From Podospora bellae-mahoneyi (taxonomy: Eukaryota > Ascomycota > Sordariomycetes > Sordariales > Podosporaceae), in contig NC_085884.1 in NCBI RefSeq assembly GCF_035222275.1, forward strand, positions 682,001 to 746,000: 64,000 bases of DNA. Reading direction: 5' to 3'. Position numbers and translations under genes: made by a program. Position 1 is the first letter of the stretch; each line of letters begins with the position of its first letter. Shown here in pieces: positions 10,198-21,034 of this stretch. The notes beneath the pieces were generated by a model. That model had not been told where the DNA came from. It was given only the letters and a program-made list of their open reading frames with translations, and did not search any database.

Positions 10198-10723
10198 ATG
10201 TACCCAATCTCAACAACCACACTCAACAAGCTACCTGCTATACACAGTCTCTCAAGATGGCTCCCCCCGTTGATCCCAGCACCCGCCAAGTTCTACGTCG
10301 AGAATGGCTTCGAAGGCGACGAATACCCGTACAGCATAGGAGCCGACGTCAGCGTCCCCGGCTCACTCAATGACAAGTTCCTGTCTGTCAATGTTGGCAA
10401 AAACACCAAGGTCATCGCCTGGCAGCACTACAATGAGTCTGGCAAGTACCGCGAGTGGTAAGTTCTCTCTTCATCTCCAGTTGGAGTACTCTCTTAAGCT
10501 TGCCGCCCATGACGTCGGCACGATTCTCATCATGTCCAACGAGGATCCCCTTGAGTGGCACTTGGTGCGGATTCTCCCAGCCGATGGCCCCGCTGTGACC
10601 ACCGGTGTGTTCTTGCGCGATGAGAAAATCGGCGTGTATCTCTCTGTCGGCTCCATCTACTTCAAGTGGAACAAGGATACCAAGGTCGATATTGTTGAAT
10701 CGGAACACTTCCTCCGCAGTTAA
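10198..10723 (+). pseudogene. DdCAD-1-like two-domain protein gene, reading frame interrupted
   Basis: The first frame (10198-10458) holds KFYVENGFEGDEYPY and LNDKFLSVNVGKNTKVIAWQ, ending in GKYREW. The next frame carries on with LEYSLKLAAHDVG through GSIYFKWNKDTKVDIVES to a stop at 10721-10723. From memory this matches the order of Dictyostelium calcium-dependent adhesion protein DdCAD-1: a beta/gamma-crystallin-like N domain with WNDKFMS...WEHNE...GKFQEL, then a membrane-binding domain with GSVYFKY. The two parts lie in different frames. A GTAAGT donor and a CAG acceptor bound only 23 nt (10458-10480), too short for an intron, and splicing there does not restore frame; no other acceptor nearby does. 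A start at 10257 in a third frame reads MAPPVDPS just before the conserved part. So the gene looks damaged, unless the assembly has indels. A truncated 87-aa one-domain protein is the alternative. Confidence 0.5.
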
Positions 10724-10934
10724 AGCACAAGCGTAAAGGACCAAGTGCGTTTGAGATCACCCTGGCCGACAACAAGCCTTCTCAGTGACTGAAGCCAGTC
10801 AGTAGCCAGTGTTTTGATTCGAGATTGGCTATGGTGATGGAATGGAAGAGGGAGGCTGGGAATGTACTTACCTCAGTCACTTGCTGGACACATTAATAGC
10901 ATAGTTAGCTCAGGCCTACTCCAAACGATCATTC

Positions 10935-12364
10935 TTAATTCTCCTCATCAACCGGCAAATGTGTCCTCTCATCCTCCACAACCTCATACTCATCCCTCCC
11001 AAAAGTCTCATTCAACCTCACTCTCCCCACCACCTTCCCACTCTCCAGCCTAACCCACGTATCCATCTCCCGCAATCTCAACCCCTCAATCGAAACCCAC
11101 ACCTGCCTTGATCCCCTAATCCAACTCCCATACCCCCCATAACCCGTATGCTGCCCAAAACACAAATAAACCCTCCTGCCCCCCTTTTCATAATCCGAAC
11201 ACCACGTATCCCCATGATCATGCCCCACAAACAACCCCAACAACCCCTCCTCCATCACCGCCTCCATAAACCCCTCATCCTGCCCCCCATACTCGCAACC
11301 CTCCATCCCATCTTCACACCACCCCTCCCCTTGTCGGTTAACCGGCTGATCCCCATTAATTCCAGGCTGCTTCTTCCCGTCTATCCCCCTTTTCTGAGCC
11401 TCCCAAAAAGCCCCAGTAGGGATATGCACAAACCCCAACCCCGGCAAACTCCTCCCCCCATTCTCTCTCTTCAGCCTCCCGCTCATCTCCCTAAACCACC
11501 TCACCACTTCCTTGCTAACCCAATTTTCCCTCCCCTTCCTCCTATTTCCACCTCCCTCCTCCTGGGAAACAAAACCACCTCTGCTATCAAAAAACCACAA
11601 CACCATCTCCACCCTCGCATCCAGCCCTTGCACCTCCAAATAATAATTCGTCACCCCCACCCCCTGCTCTCTGCCCCTTACCATCCTCGCCGTTCTACTA
11701 CCTTTGTACCTCTTCTCTCGCTCAAACAGCGCCGTGGGCGACAGCCTGCAGTCCGAGTCGTGATTCCCGTACGTACTCCCCCACGTAATATCTCTCCTTG
11801 CCAACGTCTCGGCGATTGTGTCAATATACTGGGTGCCGTTGTCGAGATAAACATTCTCCCCCGTGATGATATCACCATTCAGCACCACAAAATCCGTCTC
11901 TGGTTCTCTGTCCAAAACAGAGTTTATCACGCCGAGGGAGGCGAGGTCTTGTTTGGGACCCCAGGGTTCCCAGGCGTCTTTTCAGCGATTCACATTGTTA
12001 GATTGGTACACAGGTAAGCTCACAGAGCGGGTGATTCTAGTGTTGATGCAGCTGAGCGAAGTTGAGGGGGTGACTTACTCTCGCCAAAATGCAAATCTGA
12101 AAAGATGCTCAGTTGGAAGCTGCCGTCTTTTTTGAACTTAAGCGGCGGCAGGAGGGGACTGAGTTGCGGTCGATGGCGATGATTGATGAAGCCGCCAAGC
12201 TGTTCGCAAAATGGGATTGCTACACGAAGGAGCTGTGAATAAGGACCGAGTAGACAAAATGTCGACACGACCAACAGAAGTCGGCAATACGATACCCCTC
12301 TGACCCTCGTAAACCTCGTGTAACCACCACCAGCAGCTTCCGTCCTTTCAGCGTCTCGCGGCAT
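10935..12364 (-). CDS. Calcineurin-like phosphoesterase (Dcr2/Sia1-like), membrane-anchored
   Basis: Two exons on the minus strand, 12079-12364 and 10935-11977, with a 101-nt intron; 442 aa. The junction reads SDLHFGE then NAWEPWGPKQDLAS, which fits the family. All metal-binding blocks are present in order: DLH, NGDIITGEN (GD), YGNHDSD (GNHD), a histidine block around FVHIPTGAFW, and VGHDHGDTW (GHxH). A hydrophobic segment near residues 25-45 suggests a signal anchor. The family contains purple-acid-phosphatase-like enzymes such as yeast Dcr2, which dephosphorylates Ire1 and Sic1. The exact substrate here is unknown. The 3' half of the coding strand is very rich in G and A, with Arg/Gly/Glu codons ending in G. 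Confidence 0.85.
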
Positions 12365-12633
12365 AATGCTACAGTTGTGTTGTTGAAAACAGAGAGAGTG
12401 ACGTTGAGGCGGATTACCCCACCATCAAAACCCCTCCCTGGACACAACACAACTACCAACCTTCGGACCTTCTCTCAAAAATATCACAACTCCAATATGT
12501 ACATCCAAGCCCACTCTCTAGCAAAAATTTCACTCCATCCCACTCAGCTGGCAAAAGAAAAAGAAGATACCCACAGAGGCATAACATGACAGCTACAAGC
12601 CGTAGAGAGCAAAAGAGAAGGAACAGGCGCAAT

Positions 12634-12719
12634 TGCGCGATCCGGGATTCGAACCCGGGTCCCTCGCTAGACCAAGATAAGATGGGAAGCGAGGATTCTA
12701 ACCACTAAACTAACCGCGC
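12634..12719 (-). tRNA. tRNA-Gly (CCC) with 14-nt intron
   Basis: Cloverleaf on the minus strand: acceptor GCGCGGT/ATCGCGC, discriminator A, anticodon stem CTCGC/GCGAG, and T arm CCGGG-TTCGAAT-CCCGG. The loop reads TT-CCC-A followed by 14 extra bases and the closing A, so the anticodon is CCC (reads GGG) with an intron at the canonical site. A T4 run (AAAA at 12611-12614 on plus) lies about 20 bases downstream as terminator. Confidence 0.93.
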
Positions 12720-13267
12720 CTTTTTCCTCTGTTTGTTGTTGAAAGAGCTGTCTGTTTCACAGCTTATGAGAGTGGAAGCGGGGTAAAGCCGAGCTGTGTG
12801 TTGGCAAGCACTCCACAATCAACCCCCCCCTCCTCCACTTTTGACTTCCATTACATTCCAGGAGACGAGACACTGGTCTCTGGATCAAACACACCTGGAG
12901 TGTAAGGAGTAGCCAGAAAGAAGTACAGCATATCGATCAATAGGATTATCCCAGCTACCTCGACCCAGCTAACCCATCATTGATAACCTCCCACACAAGC
13001 AATGGTCCCACCAAGCCATGTTTTTCCCATCCACCAGGTCCCCCAGATATCAGAACACACCATAACAGCCCCCTGTAAAACATGCGGTATAGGTAAATGA
13101 GCAACAGTAAAGTGTACAGAAAGTAAAAACACCTATAAAAACGGTACAGGGCGGGGAATGGGTATGCTTCATCGCCCAACGCCGTGAAAATGCAAATCAT
13201 AACATCGAAAACCTGTTAAAAGAAAGACAGCCGTACAGGTCCATGCGTTGGGGAGATCGTTTGAGCT
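12720..13267. other. Intergenic between tRNA-Gly and the XMAP215 gene
   Basis: Probably the 3' UTR of the minus-strand XMAP215-family gene plus spacer. No gene or repeat was identified. Confidence 0.55.
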
Positions 13268-16186
13268 CTACTGAGGTCTGCTCGCTGCCTTTGCCTATTG
13301 CTCTCTGTTAGTACCTGCCCTGCACACTTCTCGTCGAGGCCTCCGCAGCTGCACATACCTTCATAAGTTCAATCCTGGCCTTCAGCTGGCTCGTCACCTC
13401 GGCAGCTCTTCTCCAGCTCTCCATGCCAGACGTCGCGGGAGCACCAGAAGCATTGATTGGAGGATCGCCCAACCTGCTCCCCGCCCGGTCACCATATCCG
13501 CCATAGGCACCGCTGCCACTAGCACTATCGTTATTGCGAATGTCTCTGTCGTCACCGCCGGAAATGTCTCGCCTAAACCCTCTAGCTGGGCTGGCGCGGC
13601 CGCTGCTAGCGGTGCTGCCCGCGTACCTGGACTCTGGGGGAGCCATCTTTCGAGGGTGCGGCACACCGTCGCCGTTCTCCTTCTCCTCGCTAAGGGTGCT
13701 GGCGAAGCTTTGGCGGGCTCTACCCGCACTAGGAGGAAGAGCGTTGTCACGGTAGATCCCGCCATCATCGTGCGTTGGGCTCAGAGCCCGGAATCCAAGA
13801 CTGGGGGATACAGGGCTGTCTGCGCCCCCACCATTGTTGAGGGCGGCTTCGGCCTTACTGAGCGCCCTCTTCAAACGGTCCAGCTCGCGTCGTAGCCGCT
13901 CATTTGTCTGTTCGGCAGCCTCGGCATCACTGCGAGCTCTCACCAGCTGTGTCTCCTTGGCCTTGATGGAAAGTACATCTCTCGTGTGATCCTCAATCAA
14001 CTGAGCATTTTGGTTCTTGAGCTCCTGAATTTCTGATGTCAGCTTGGACCGGTCGTGACGAGCGTCATCTAGCTGTTTGAGCAAGCGCTCATTGGCCATG
14101 CGCAATTCCTCCAGCTCGGCACGTTCCATGTGTGAGAAGGTAGAGGTCGGGGATGGGGAGGCAGCGGGCACGGGGGCTGATGGCGCAGCTGGTTTGGCGA
14201 GTGAGCGGCCAGCGAGACCACCGCGTCCCAAACCGATGCGCGGCTTTGGTGGGGGAGAAGCGGGAATAGGCTCCTCCTCTTCGTATTCCGGCTCAAATGC
14301 AGGTGATGGCACGCGAGGGGCCGCCGGTCTACGCGGTGAAGCAGCGCCGGCGGCAGGACCACTGAGAGTGCGCTTCTGTGGTGCCTTGAGACCCCCGAGC
14401 CCTGGCTTCCCGAGCTTGTTCCCCGCAGGACCGGGACGCGCAGCAGCTGGCGGCGCAGGTGGAGGTGAAGGCTCTGGCGGCGGTGCGGCGGCTGCCGGGG
14501 ATGCCTTTTTGAGACCAGGAGGGGCCTTCTTTGCGCCCAACGTCTTCTTGGGTGGTGGCCCCCGCGCAGCGGGAGCTGGCGGCGGCGGCTTCGGCTTATC
14601 CTTGGCCTTGACTTCGGCCGTCTCAAAGAACTCCTTGATCTTGGTCTTTCGGATATCATCAAGACCTTCGAGATGGGGGTTCATGGCTCTTTCGCCAATG
14701 ATCTTCATGATGGTTCCCAGAATCTCGGCACCGCCAGACCGAAGAACCTCGCTACCCTCGGAGAGCAGCTTCTTGGCGCATTCAACGATGCTGGCAATTT
14801 CCTGCTTGCTCGGCACCTCCCTGGTTGTTCGAAGACACCTGACAAGAAACTTCATGGTTCCCTCCTTGACCTGGGGGTTCTTGTGAACGAGGAATGTGGT
14901 GATATCTTCCAAGCACTCGGTCAAGTTGGTAGAAAGAAACACAGCGTCCAGCGCAGCACCAAGCGCATCAGCAACCGTAACCTTCTTTTCCTTCAATCTC
15001 TCCATGATAGGCTGCATGACGTTGGAACGATACTTGGCGAAGCCCTTGCGCAGACCCTTGGCGAGCATTTCGATACATTGCGCTGCCTGAGTGACGACCG
15101 CAATGTTGGCGTCCTTCATGCATTTGGCCAAGCAGCGGGTGATCTCACCAAAATCACCATCCTTGATCCTTGGCACATTGACAATAGCATACAAGGCCTC
15201 GCAAGCTTCCTTTCTCTCCTTCCACTTGGACGAGGCCAGGTTGTCGTAGAAATCCTTGGGCACTTTGCTGATGACGTCTTGTGGCTCGGCCAGGTCAAAA
15301 GCGTCAACCTCACCAGCCTCTTCCTCCTCTTCTCCCTCCTCTCCATACTCGTCACCACCTGCCGCAGGTGCCCGTTCCTTGGCCGCTTGCTGTGATCGCA
15401 ACAATCGCTCCTGCTTCGCTGGACCTTCGGCCTTGATCTTCTCAAACTGCGCTTCGAGATCTGTCTGCTGTGTTGGTTTGAGGTCGCCCCAGAACATTGG
15501 CTTCATAGCCTCGCGCAGCCACCGATAGAACTCGACCGCCAACCCCGTCGCCTCTGCTCTCACATTCTTGTCGGCGTGGCCAAACACCTTGGGTAGAATC
15601 TTGAGAACGGGTTTGGGATCCGCTGTTTTGCAGCCATAGTTGTGAAAGATCTGGGTCAAAGCATTAAGCGCCGCAGCAACAACCTTGGGTTGCTTGTTGG
15701 AAAGCACCGGCAGAATCTCTTCGATCACCGGGCCGGGAACATCAATCTCGATGAAGAGGAGCAACGCTTCGACTGCTGACGCCTTCGTCGCCGCTCTCGT
15801 GGAGGACAGGCCCTTCTCGCAAATTGATGTGACAGCATGTTGTCTGGCTCGTACACCGCCTTCGCGGCCGCCAAATTTCAGAAATGCGCAGAGGGCAGCC
15901 AAGCCATCTTGTTGAGCAGCAACGTTGGAGTCTGCGACTGCTGTCTTCCACAAGCTCGGATCTTGGATGAATGGTCGGAATGCTGGGTCGTACTCGTCGG
16001 GGGTCTTTTCGAATGCCTGGGCAGCCTCCTCGTATGCCTGTTTTCGTACTTTCCAGACCTATTCGCCAACTGATGTTTTAGTTTGCCTGTCTAGTAGGTA
16101 GTCAGCGAATAGGGAGACGCGCTCACCTTGTGGACCCAGCGATCTGTAAGGGGCAAAGAGCTAAAGTCTTCTTCTCCGTCAGCCAT
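13268..16186 (-). CDS. alp14: XMAP215/Stu2/Alp14-family microtubule polymerase
   Basis: Three exons on the minus strand: 16127-16186, 13359-16058 and a 27-nt terminal exon 13268-13294; 928 aa. Two TOG arrays of HEAT repeats occupy about residues 1-240 and 285-515, split by an acidic linker rich in Glu. A long basic Pro/Ala/Lys-rich region follows, then a coiled coil at about 670-770. The C-terminus carries SWRRAAEVTSQLKARIELM, like the end of Alp14-type proteins that bind TACC partners. Two TOG domains plus a coiled coil is the fungal form, which dimerises; animal proteins have five TOGs. It tracks plus ends and adds tubulin. The last intron (13295-13358) holds a perfect TACTAAC branch site; if it is retained the protein ends in a different 17-residue tail. 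The gene is divergent from the LIS1/NudF gene. Confidence 0.92.
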
Positions 16187-17773
16187 GGCGGGCTGTTCTT
16201 CTTCAATGGATGGTGATGTGGTGGTAGAGTCGGAATCAAGCAGGCAGAATTTCAGCAAGTGCTTCCGAGGACTGTGGGCAAGCTGGTCGGTGTGGTTCGT
16301 AAGTCTGTCGGTCGAGAGGCAAGTCTTGCGTTTTTCTGAGCCTAGAGTTGAAGTTCGCTTGATTAGCTTCTGCAGCCAAGGCGGTTTCCAACGGCCCGTC
16401 ATAGCAGCCAGTGCAGTGCGCCGTCTACGGAACAGAAGCGCATCTGGGAGATTGGCCTTGGTGAGGCTGGAGGAGGGAATGCAAAGGAAGCAACATACGT
16501 GCGAGGGGTGAAGCAACAAAGCAAAAGCCAGCAGCTGTTTTCTTTGCGACTTGTTGGGTTTGGTGTCGAGACCGAGCTGGCTGTTGCGCGTGATTGGCTT
16601 CTAGAAGGAGAGCGAGGGGAAGCTCTTGCTCGGCGGGGGCCGATTGTTGCGAGGATGTTCGCCGAAAAGGATCGTCTGCGCGGTGGTTGTTGACAATTGC
16701 AGTTGTTGTGACTTGCCGCCCAAGATTTCTCGCTCAAGGCTGGCTCGCGGTGAGAAAGCGTGTCTGGGGCGCCCTGACCCTGTGTTCTTGGCTCTGCGGG
16801 ACAGGTGTGGGTGTGGGGCCATTCGCTGTCACTGACAGTTGCCTATGGATGCAGATAAACACCACAATGAATAAGAAATGCTCTGATGGAGTTTGGGTAC
16901 AAGTAGGGAGTCTCTTGATCCCTTGATTATCCTATGTGCGCATATGCACTGCCTCTCCAGTTGTTGGTAATTTCCTCTTGTCTTTCTCTGATGGCGGGGA
17001 TGCTGACTGGACCCTTCTTTCCACTGACAGACTTCGCTCTGGCAATTGTTGACATAGGGAATTGCTGCAGAAACTAAACCACAGTGTGGCTGAGGTGATG
17101 TCACTGGCTGAGGCTTGACACGGCTGGCAGCCTCCTGTGGCAGCTGTCGTGGCCCGACCTCTCTATCTTGGCAGGCCCGGCAGCGAGCATGGGAATTGGA
17201 TGGCCAGCGACAGCAAATGCCACCCACCACAGATTGCGAGCTTGCTTTCGAGTTTCAAGTGTTGTTCTGCCCCGCTGGATGCCCGCCATAGAGGGACCAT
17301 GAGATCCTTTACCTACGGCAACACCGCCTCCATCCAGAACTCCCATCTTCAGCCCTGAGTTGATATCCGTGTCTGGAAGCCCAACCACAAACCCTGGACA
17401 CCTCGCCTTCCACAGTACCCCAGGTCCACTTTTCACGACCCCTCCAACCATCCACCCAATCCATCCGCGCGTGCATCTGAGGATTGGGATTGAAACAGAC
17501 ATTCGACGAAACCTTCTCGAACAAAGCGCCACCCCTTTCCCGACGCTGTTGTTTGTCACCAACAACCTTCCGCCATTCTTCCATGCCCACCCGGAATCCA
17601 CCTCAAAGAATACATCACCTCTTGACACCGATTTCAACCCAACGGCCGCCGCCGAGACGAGAAGGTTCCCGACCGCTGATTTCAGGCCGATAAATTTCCC
17701 CGCCATTTCCTGTCTCCCGCTCTAGCAGAACGGCACGGCCCGGGGGCTCCAGGTTGCCCTCCGAGTCTCCGCG
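16187..17773. other. Shared divergent promoter region, XMAP215 and LIS1 genes
   Basis: About 1.6 kb between two divergent start codons. It contains no supported gene. A 121-codon open frame (17360-17725) ends 48 bases before the NudF start and is most likely leader sequence. Confidence 0.6.
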
Positions 17774-19314
17774 ATGAATACAAACATCCTGACCACCCGT
17801 CAGGCTGAGGAGCTGTAGGTTTCCTGTCGTGTGATCACGTCCACAGCGGGCGGGGTTGGTCTTGACGAAGCCGAGGCAGGCAGGGACTGACAGCGATGCA
17901 GACACAAAGCCATCATCGCCTACCTTACTGCCAACAACCTTTCGAATACCGCGTCGGCTCTGCGATCCGAGCTCAACCTTGGGGAGGATGTGTTTGATCC
18001 AGCAACCGCAAAGAAGTATGAGGGGCTGCTAGAAAAGAAATGGACGAGTGTCGTGCGGTTACAAAAGAAGGTCAGTCGCGTGGTCGGTTTCTGTGTTTGT
18101 TGGCCTGTCCATCTGACATTCTTTCCCAGATCATGGATCTCGAGTCCCGGAATAGCACTTTGCAATCAGAGCTCGAAAACAGCACCCCCACGTCCCGACA
18201 AAATAAAGATCCAGTTGCCTGGCTGCCCAAATCTCCAGCCCGCCACACGCTGCAATCCCACCGAAATCCAATCACATGCGTCGCCTTCCACCCAGTATTC
18301 TCATCACTGGCTTCCGGCTCGGAGGACCAAACCATCAAGATTTGGGACTGGGAGCTGGGCGAGCTCGAAAGGACGATCAAAGGCCATACCAAAGCTGTGC
18401 TCGATGTCGATTTCGGCGGACCTAGGGGAAACACCTTGCTTGCCTCGTGCAGCTCAGACTTGACCATCAAGCTCTGGGACCCATCAGACGACTACAAGAA
18501 TATCCGAACGCTCCCTGGTCACGACCACAGCGTCAGCGCAGTTCGATTCATCCCGTCAGGGGTAGCAGGTGGTACCGGCAACCTCCTTGTCAGCGCGAGT
18601 CGAGACAAGACGTTGAGGATATGGGATGTGAGCACAGGCTATTGCGTAAAGACTCTTCGAGGACACGCCGAATGGGTCCGTGATGTCTGCCCATCCATTG
18701 ACGGGAGGTTCATCTTGTCGACGAGTGACGATTATACCGGCCGATTGTGGGACGTCTCGATACCGAACCCGGAGCCGAAGACCACACTGATCGGACACGA
18801 GCACGTTGTGTTATGTTGCGCCATTGCTCCTGCGGCTGCTTATCCACATCTTGCCGCCATGGCAGGGATCAAGAAGCCACCAGCAACGAGTGCCGTAGAG
18901 TTCATGGCGACCGGCTCAAGAGACAAAACGATTCGGCTGTGGGATGCGAGAGGGACGTGTATCAAGATATTGGTGGGCCACGACAACTGGGTGCGGGGCC
19001 TTGTCTTCCACCCTGGTGGAAAATACTTGTTGTCGGTGGCTGATGATTATACGTTGCGGTGCTGGGATCTGACCCAGGAGGGTAGATGTGTCAAGACGAT
19101 AGGGGACGCACACGGGCATTTCGTGCAGTGTATCCGGTGGGCGCCTTCGATCGTCAAGGATGTCCCGGCGGTCAATGGTGAGGGCGCCAATGGTGAATCG
19201 AACGGGACACCAAGGAAAACAGCGGGGGCTGCTGGTGCGGGTGGTGAGGCGCAGATTCGGTGTGTCATTGCGACGGGGAGTGTTGATTTGAACGTGAGGA
19301 TTTTTGCCAACTGA
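17774..19314 (+). CDS. nudF: LIS1/NudF (Pac1) dynein regulator
   Basis: Three exons: 17774-17814, 17902-18070 and 18130-19314; 464 aa. The N-terminus [11 protein letters not shown] followed by [13 protein letters not shown] is the LisH dimerisation motif (about residues 8-40). A coiled coil (about 60-95) follows, then seven WD40 repeats ending in [19 protein letters not shown]. Repeats show the expected GH...WD spacing, for example [16 protein letters not shown] and [16 protein letters not shown] short Gly/Ala/Asn-rich insert lies in the last repeat (about 19160-19250). LIS1 proteins bind dynein with NudE/Ndel1 and are needed for nuclear migration in hyphae. Length matches fungal NudF proteins (about 440-465 aa). 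The short first exon was placed because it restores the conserved N-terminus in frame. Confidence 0.95.
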
Positions 19315-20168
19315 ACCTACAGGAGGGGTACTTAAACATCAGCCACATTGCATACAAAAGCCAGCTCGGTATTTAATAAGAGAAAAGCCAAGGAAGAGGA
19401 GTTGGGGGAGCGATTTATAGCTTATCATGCAAATCATGCAAGCCGCCAGCGTCTGTCAGTGGCAGAAGGGGCAAGTCGAGGATCGAGGTCTGAGAGGCAA
19501 AAGGGAATCCTGTCAGTCGCTACAAACGGTAATTGGCTGCATATAATCAACATATCCGAAAAACTTCTTGGTCGGTACGGGGGATCTTCAAGATGAGACG
19601 GGGTGCCTGTAAGAGGAAAAAGTTGCAACAATCAATGTTCACTTTGCGGAGGTGTGTGGTACAACTTTTGATGACTGATGAGCCAAAGAATTGGGCGTGA
19701 GAGGGGGGGGATAATCTCGAACGTCGTGGGCCTTTTCTCGCTGGGAACAAGATGTTGTTGAACAGAAGTTAGATAGATACCCCCCAAAGTTGAACGATTT
19801 ATGACTTGTGTATTGTCGAGTTATCTGGTATGTTTGTGGTGAGTAGGCACAACGCCTTGCAGAATCAAAATGGGGGCTTTACTTAGAAACCCCTCACGCC
19901 TCCCCTACGGGGGACGAACTGCTTTCCACCTCGGTCGAGAATCTCGATAACAGTCATCCAAGGCTGGTCATGGGGTGTTTGGACGACGTGAGTTTTGATT
20001 TGGACGCATTGCTGGTTGGCGTAGTAGGGAGACCAGGTTGATACCAAGCCCGTGAGGCTAAGTGGACACAATTGACTGCAGGTAGAAGTGTTAGATTTCT
20101 TTCCGCATAATCTGTGACGAAGGATTCAAGCTCTTACCCATTGTCCCTGCGAATAAAGCAGTCCTCAA
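19315..20168. other. Intergenic between LIS1 and a damaged orphan
   Basis: Holds the LIS1 3' UTR. A minus-strand frame at 19883-20071 has no ATG-led link to a partner exon that keeps it open, so no gene is called. Confidence 0.5.
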
Positions 20169-20731
20169 CTAGGGGGTGGCTTCCCCTGACAATTTGTTGA
20201 ACTTAGCGTCAATCTCGTCTTTGCGTCGCATATATTGCTTCTGGATCTTGCTCCAGGAGATGCAATCCGGAGTATGACGGCAGACCTCAGAGTTGGGGTG
20301 CTGCAACTTGTGAAACTGGCGATAAATGGCGTTCGGCAAGCGGTGGCCGATAATGGTGTAAATCCTGTGCTTCCACTCCGAGCAAAGATAGACGTCCTCC
20401 CGGCGTTTCACATGGGTCTTGGCTTGATAACATTGAGTCATGTGCCATCGAGACAGGACCTCCACAAGTCGGTCCTCGCGAGTGTTGTCGAGCTGATCGT
20501 GCCACTCCTTCAGGGCAGCTATGTCTCGGGTGTGATCTTGGGGTTCCTGTCTTCCAACTTGATCGTGATATCGCCGTCATTGTGGCTCTCAGAGTCGAAG
20601 GGTGGCTCTCTTTAATAATCAGTGGTTTGCTTCTGCGGTCGATCATACTTGTTTTCTTCGTTCAGCCATTTCTCACGAGCCCAAGCATTTCTGGCTCGCA
20701 CGGCGGCCGTAAAGGCTTTGTGGTCCTGCAT
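20169..20731 (-). pseudogene. Hypothetical protein gene with apparent frameshift
   Basis: On the minus strand an ATG at 20731 opens MQDHKAFTAAVRARNAW. A 39-nt GT-AG interval (20610-20648) leads into EPPFDSESHNDGDITIKLED, which then meets a stop. The next frame carries on at once with DIAALKEWHDQLDNTREDR and runs to a TAG at 20169, with a charged, Trp/His/Cys-containing C-terminus (for example CSEWKHRIYT). The two parts look like one protein split by a one-base frame change near 20520-20530. No domain recognised. A missed intron is less likely, because no GT-AG pair nearby joins the frames. Confidence 0.35.
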
Positions 20732-21034
20732 CCCGTCAGGTTTGTTGTGTAGAATTCAAGAAGAGAATGTACGCCAAAAGAAGAGTAACAGATGACAGTC
20801 GGTCGAAGGTTTTCAATTTTCCAAGGTGGAATATTGGCAAGAGACTTTTGGCCAGCAAGACCTTAACTAGGTAGAAACCCCCTAGACCAACCTACATCGT
20901 TCCTTCCCTCTGCTACCTACTTGGCAAAAATCACTATATACTATCCCTCACACCGCCCCAAGACACCTCAGCCTGAGGATCGGCCCCTTTGAGGACCGAC
21001 CGACCCCCTGAAGCTCCTCATTAGGGAGCTGGAC
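20732..21034. other. Short intergenic with TAGGTAG-type motif
   Basis: No gene. Contains TAGGTAGAAACCC at 20868-20880, a motif also seen at 33830 and 44851. Confidence 0.5.

Noticed and set aside
11148-12017. 289-codon Pro/Leu-rich plus-strand frame
   Set aside because: Antisense to the phosphoesterase; arises from the G/A-rich coding strand.
14077-14886. 269-codon plus-strand frame opposite the XMAP215 gene
   Set aside because: Gly/Ala/Pro-rich antisense of a Pro/Ala-rich linker; the sense strand is clearly coding.
17360-17725. 121-codon frame upstream of the LIS1 gene
   Set aside because: Pro/Thr-rich leader-type sequence without conserved content; probably 5' UTR.
19883-20071. 62-codon minus-strand frame as a small gene
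   Set aside because: The only nearby ATG exon joins it out of frame; no family resemblance.
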